A stretch of DNA of 64,000 nt from Blautia hydrogenotrophica DSM 10507 (GTDB lineage: Bacteria; Bacillota; Clostridia; Lachnospirales; Lachnospiraceae), in contig NZ_CP136423.1 of the NCBI RefSeq assembly GCF_034356035.1, forward strand, positions 2,356,001 through 2,420,000, read 5' to 3'. The notes below the pieces were generated by a model. The model ran no database searches. It worked only from the letters and a program-made list of their open reading frames with translations, and was not told the origin of the DNA. Positions 60,606 to 64,000 of this stretch are shown one piece after another. The position numbers and the translations under genes were made by a program. How positions within the stretch are numbered: the first letter of the stretch is position 1; each line of letters opens with the position of its first letter.

Positions 60606-60638
60606 CCATTTTCCTTCTTCTGCAAAGGAGGTTGTGCC

Positions 60639-60776
60639 ATGGGAATTCTAGGAATTCTAATTTCCATCACTTTGGTCGTACTTGCTGTTTATCTAAAAGG
60701 TAAGGCTTGGAATGGCTTTGTGGATGATATCAACCACAAAAAGCTCAAAGACAGCAACGATGAAACAGCCAAGTAA
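60639..60776 (+). CDS. Small single-helix membrane protein
   Basis: A 45-residue ORF, MGILGILISITLVVLAVYLK with a charged end, behind AAAGGAGG, 33 nt after the AGCS gene. Probably a small accessory subunit or regulator of the transporter. Confidence 0.6.
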   Translation: MGILGILISITLVVLAVYLKGKAWNGFVDDINHKKLKDSNDETAK

Positions 60777-60793
60777 GCCTATTGGAATACAGT

Positions 60794-60838
60794 AAAGGGC
60801 GTCCCCAAAGCCATTCTATGACTTTGGGAATGCCCTTC
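60794..60838. terminator. Bidirectional terminator
   Basis: AGGGC...CCCAAAG and CTTTGGG...GCCCT form a long stem between the convergent transporter operon and htrA. Confidence 0.75.
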
Positions 60839-60859
60839 TCCTTTTATCATTTTTATCTG

Positions 60860-62305
60860 TCACCAAAGTCCATCGCCTTGGAATCCTTGAAAATTCTCCT
60901 GAAAGCTGTTTTCACCTTCCTGTTCGGAATTCGTCTCCTCAGTCTTATCCGCCGCATCCAAAGTGATCTGCAAATCTTTCTCCTGATATTCTCCGTTATC
61001 AGCCACAGACACGGTTAGGTTCACCGTCTCACCCGCCGCATAGTAGGCAAGCTGGGCTTTCAAATCAGACATAGACTTCACACTAGTACCGTCGAATTTC
61101 GTGATAATCATGCCTTCTTTCAGTCCTGCTTTCTCCGCCGCACTGCCCTCATTTACCTCAGCGACATAAGCACCCTGAGGCATTCCGTAAGTCTCTGCCG
61201 TCTCGCTGTCTACATCCACACCTTTGATTCCTATAGAAGATGCCTGATCTTCGGAAACCTTCTCTCTCGTTGTACGGCTCATCAAATCCTCCATAATCGG
61301 CTGAGCCACCGATACCGGGATGGCATATCCCATGCCCTCCACCTCAGTGGATGCAAGTTTCGCCGAATTGATACCCACCAGCTGTCCCTGCATATTCAAA
61401 AGGGCTCCGCCGCTGTTTCCAGGATTGATCGCCGCATCCGTCTGAATCAAATTACAGGAAGCTTCATCTAGCTGCCGATCCACTGCGCTGACAATCCCTG
61501 TCGTCACAGACTGGCCGTATCCCAGGGCATTTCCGATGGCGACCACCTGTTCACCCACTTGGAGGTTCTCTGAATCACCCAACTGAATTGCCTTGATCTC
61601 AGACATTGTGTCATCAGAGATCTCTTCCAGCTTCACAGCCACAACCGCCAAATCATTATCTGCATCCGTTCCTTTGATAGCCGCCTCATACACTTCATTG
61701 TCCACGAAAGCTACTGACAAGGTATCCGCATTCTCTACCACATGATTATTAGTCACAATCAAAAGCTCCGTATCATTTTGCCCTACAATAATGCCAGAAC
61801 CAGCGCTCTCCACTTCCTGTTCCTGCATCTGACCGCCCATTCCGAACATATCGAAATAATTTTGAACTTCCTGCACTGATTTATTGGTAATCGATACAAT
61901 AGAAGGCATCGTTGCGCTGGCAATGTCGGAGACATCCAAAGACTGTCCTTTTATATTTCCATCTTTAGTGTCTGCGGCTGTCTGAAGCGTAGGTGTACTT
62001 GAAACAACTTTCTCGGCCTCTGAGGAATCTTGTGCAATCCGGTTCACCGCCACGAATGATACCCCTGCCGCACCTCCGAGCAGCACTCCACTCAGCGCCA
62101 GAGCAGCCGCTCTTTTTAACAGTCTTTTATGATTTTCTTTTAAATAAGGTTTTTTCCCTTTCTTCGGTTTTCCCAGCTCAGGGCCTGTTTCCGAAGAATT
62201 CCGCGCCCCCTTTTCGTATTCTCTCTCAAAATTTTCCCCCTCTGTCTCGTTGGCTTGATATACATTTTGATTCGTCTGCTGAATCTCATAACGCTCGTCA
62301 CTCAT
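60860..62305 (-). CDS. htrA: HtrA/DegP-like serine protease
   Basis: A 481-residue envelope protease. N-terminal cytoplasmic region, one membrane helix near 70-88 (AAALALSGVLLGGAAGVSFV), a trypsin-like domain with the triad IVTNNHVV (H), DADNDLAVVAV (D) and INPGNSGGALL (S), a PDZ domain (about 355-440), and an acidic tail. Start ATG 62305, 7 nt from AGGAGG. Confidence 0.93.
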   Translation of the reverse strand: MSDERYEIQQTNQNVYQANETEGENFEREYEKGARNSSETGPELGKPKKGKKPYLKENHKRLLKRAAALALSGVLLGGAAGVSFVAVNRIAQDSSEAEKVVSSTPTLQTAADTKDGNIKGQSLDVSDIASATMPSIVSITNKSVQEVQNYFDMFGMGGQMQEQEVESAGSGIIVGQNDTELLIVTNNHVVENADTLSVAFVDNEVYEAAIKGTDADNDLAVVAVKLEEISDDTMSEIKAIQLGDSENLQVGEQVVAIGNALGYGQSVTTGIVSAVDRQLDEASCNLIQTDAAINPGNSGGALLNMQGQLVGINSAKLASTEVEGMGYAIPVSVAQPIMEDLMSRTTREKVSEDQASSIGIKGVDVDSETAETYGMPQGAYVAEVNEGSAAEKAGLKEGMIITKFDGTSVKSMSDLKAQLAYYAAGETVNLTVSVADNGEYQEKDLQITLDAADKTEETNSEQEGENSFQENFQGFQGDGLW

Positions 62306-62499
62306 GTTCATTCCTCCTAATCTTTCTCTCTTTCTTTAATTGTATCTTGATTGCTGTACTTTTTTCCTTTCTTGCGTTTGAGTATATAAAAAATATGTGA
62401 TGAAATCGTTATAAAAATATGTTCATTTCGTGAAACTGTGACTTTCCTTTTTTTCTCACACAAGGTATACTATCAATGAAAATAGGAGGTTTAAAATAT

Positions 62500-64000
62500 A
62501 TGAACACATCGACACAACTACGAAGCCAACTAGCTTCCATACACCGAAAGAGTTATCCTGCCTACAAGTCACTGAAAGGCAGCTATGATTTCCAGCGTTA
62601 CATTTTTCATATCGAGCACGTTCAAGGAGACCCTTTTGCCTCTCCTTCCAATGTCCGTGTCTTTGTCCCTCACAGCAAGGCTGGTTTTCCAGAAGAATAC
62701 TATCAGACTGCACACACAAGAGTTGCTCTGCAGGATTATCTCATCCGCCGCATGGAAAAAGAATTGTCTCCCCATAGCTTCCAGGCAAAGGGTTCTGGAA
62801 AGAGCGGAATTCTCAGGATTACTCATTGCGGACAGGAAATTCTCGAACGGACGGCCTGCAAAATTGACAGACAGGGAATTCATGTACGTTTTGAAATCGG
62901 ATTTCCCGCCAATGGAAGAACGATCAATGCACCAGAACTGGAGAAAATCTTTTTTTCTATTCTCCCAGACTGTGTTTTTCACGCTCTCTACTACAAAAAT
63001 CAAAATCCCGACACAGTTCTTCAAGTTTTCGAGCTGGCCGAAGATCAATACTTCATTCGACAGGAGTTGTCACGTTTAGGTCTCACCGCATTTGTGGCGG
63101 ATGGAGCCATCTTGCCCAGGCAAAGCGGTGTCAGCGACCTCCCTATGAAGAACTGTATTCCGTTTTCCTCTCCTGAGTCTTTGAGGATTCAGCTTCAGCT
63201 CCCCCACAAAGGAGCCTTGACAGGAATGGGGCTCCCTCGTGGCATCACACTGATTGTCGGAGGAGGCTACCACGGAAAATCCACTCTGCTCCAAGCTCTG
63301 GAAATGGGGGTCTACAATCACAGAAAAGGAGACGGACGCGAGTACGTTATCACAGACTCCACTGCCTTAAAAATCCGAGCAGAAGATGGGCGCCACATTC
63401 AGCAGGTGGACATCTCCCTGTTTATCAATGATTTGCCCAACCAAAAAGACACTCGGGCTTTTACCTCTCTGGACGCCAGCGGCAGCACCTCTCAGGCCGC
63501 CAATATCGCAGAAGGACTCTACGGGGGTAGTCGTCTATTTTTGATCGACGAAGATACCTCCGCCACGAATTTCATGGTCCGCGACAAGATGATGCAGACC
63601 CTAATCCGCAGGGAAAAAGAACCAATCACCCCGTTTTTGGAACGAATCCGGGAAATCTATGAACATTCCGGCTGTTCCACAATCCTTGTGGCCGGCAGTT
63701 CCGGCGCCTTCTTCCACAAGGCCGACACCGTGATACAGATGGATTCCTATCGACCTATAGACATCACAAAAGCTGCAAAAGAACTGTGTCAGAAATATCC
63801 GCTCCTTCCAACTGAAAAACCACCTTACCACGCTCCCAAGGATAAGCGAATTGTCCTCCCCCACAATGACAGACACAGCCGCCATGGCAGTCGAGGGCCT
63901 GAACGCGCAAAGTTAAAAGTGCTCTCAAAGGATGCTTTCTCCATCAACCGTGAGACCGTAGATCTTCGCTATGTAGAACAACTGGCTGATGTGGAACAGA
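62500..64000 (+). CDS. ABC-class ATPase (PF09818 type), partial
   Basis: A frame from ATG 62500 (ATAGGAGG site) continues off the right edge, more than 500 residues. N-terminus MNTSTQLRSQLASIHRKSYP; Walker A is IVGGGYHGKSTLLQALE; a later SRLFLIDEDTSATNFMVRD fits Walker B with the D-loop. This matches the predicted soluble ABC-class ATPase family of unknown substrate. Confidence 0.85.
   Translation, partial: MNTSTQLRSQLASIHRKSYPAYKSLKGSYDFQRYIFHIEHVQGDPFASPSNVRVFVPHSKAGFPEEYYQTAHTRVALQDYLIRRMEKELSPHSFQAKGSGKSGILRITHCGQEILERTACKIDRQGIHVRFEIGFPANGRTINAPELEKIFFSILPDCVFHALYYKNQNPDTVLQVFELAEDQYFIRQELSRLGLTAFVADGAILPRQSGVSDLPMKNCIPFSSPESLRIQLQLPHKGALTGMGLPRGITLIVGGGYHGKSTLLQALEMGVYNHRKGDGREYVITDSTALKIRAEDGRHIQQVDISLFINDLPNQKDTRAFTSLDASGSTSQAANIAEGLYGGSRLFLIDEDTSATNFMVRDKMMQTLIRREKEPITPFLERIREIYEHSGCSTILVAGSSGAFFHKADTVIQMDSYRPIDITKAAKELCQKYPLLPTEKPPYHAPKDKRIVLPHNDRHSRHGSRGPERAKLKVLSKDAFSINRETVDLRYVEQLADVEQ

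Overview
The window is a Lachnospiraceae-like (low-GC, class Clostridia) chromosome segment. Positions 1 to about 52,350 are part of a large siphovirus-type prophage whose left end lies outside the window. From 52,350 to 64,000 it is host chromosome. The host call rests on the smpB-rnr-secG-eno block and the NhaC, AGCS and HtrA proteins. The boundary is a displaced tmRNA-like 3' end (52320-52348, attR), preceded by three helically spaced direct repeats (52249-52280) that look like integrase arm sites. The integrase and the intact ssrA should lie left of position 1.

Prophage structural genes are on the minus strand and run right to left: TerL (34141), portal, scaffold, decoration protein, major capsid (28975), connectors, tail completion, major tail protein (17839), tail chaperones with a probable -1 frameshift, tape measure (16373 to 10090, split by a group I intron carrying a GIY-YIG endonuclease), then distal tail genes (622 to 1). 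Accessory cassettes interrupt this order. One of about 9 kb between tape measure and distal tail holds three antirepressor genes (one only a remnant), three ribbon-helix-helix (RHH) genes, RelBE, HicAB, a Fic protein and a type I toxin locus. Others carry a holin, Rha and Bro antirepressors, two zinc metalloprotease-like proteins and many small proteins.

Two regulatory RNA designs recur in the late genes. The first is a promoter with a GAGTACC box exactly 20 nt from TATAAT, followed 22-27 nt later by a terminator hairpin with a conserved C/A mismatch. It occurs before the distal tail gene, the holin and the portal. The second is a 5' UTR hairpin element before the major capsid and major tail genes, with covarying stems, and a shorter copy before the distal tail gene. 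Together they suggest attenuation or antitermination of late expression.

The right arm (36-44.5 kb) is RNA-rich. A tRNA cluster (Pro, Thr, Met or Ile2, an unusual Gln, Asn, plus degenerate forms) surrounds about 600 nt and about 480 nt of gene-free, strongly folded sequence resembling the large phage RNAs ROOL or GOLLD. Just upstream of a Ro60-like (TROVE/DUF2828 plus vWA) protein gene at 42572-44026 lie two RNAs with a circularly permuted tRNA fold: T-arm, hairpin-closed acceptor stem, D-arm, all enclosed by a terminal stem. This is the architecture of bacterial YrlA Y RNAs, so the phage appears to encode its own Ro-Y RNA particle. This is the most striking system in the window.

To the right, 45-52 kb holds a serine recombinase and a TnpB-independent RHH partner, a DUF4160/DUF2442/RHH operon framed by repeated operators, and small plus-strand genes near attR. 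In the host part, nhaC begins with a C10 tract that puts its likely start out of frame (phase variation or sequencing error), and eno is bracketed by 48-bp inverted repeats.
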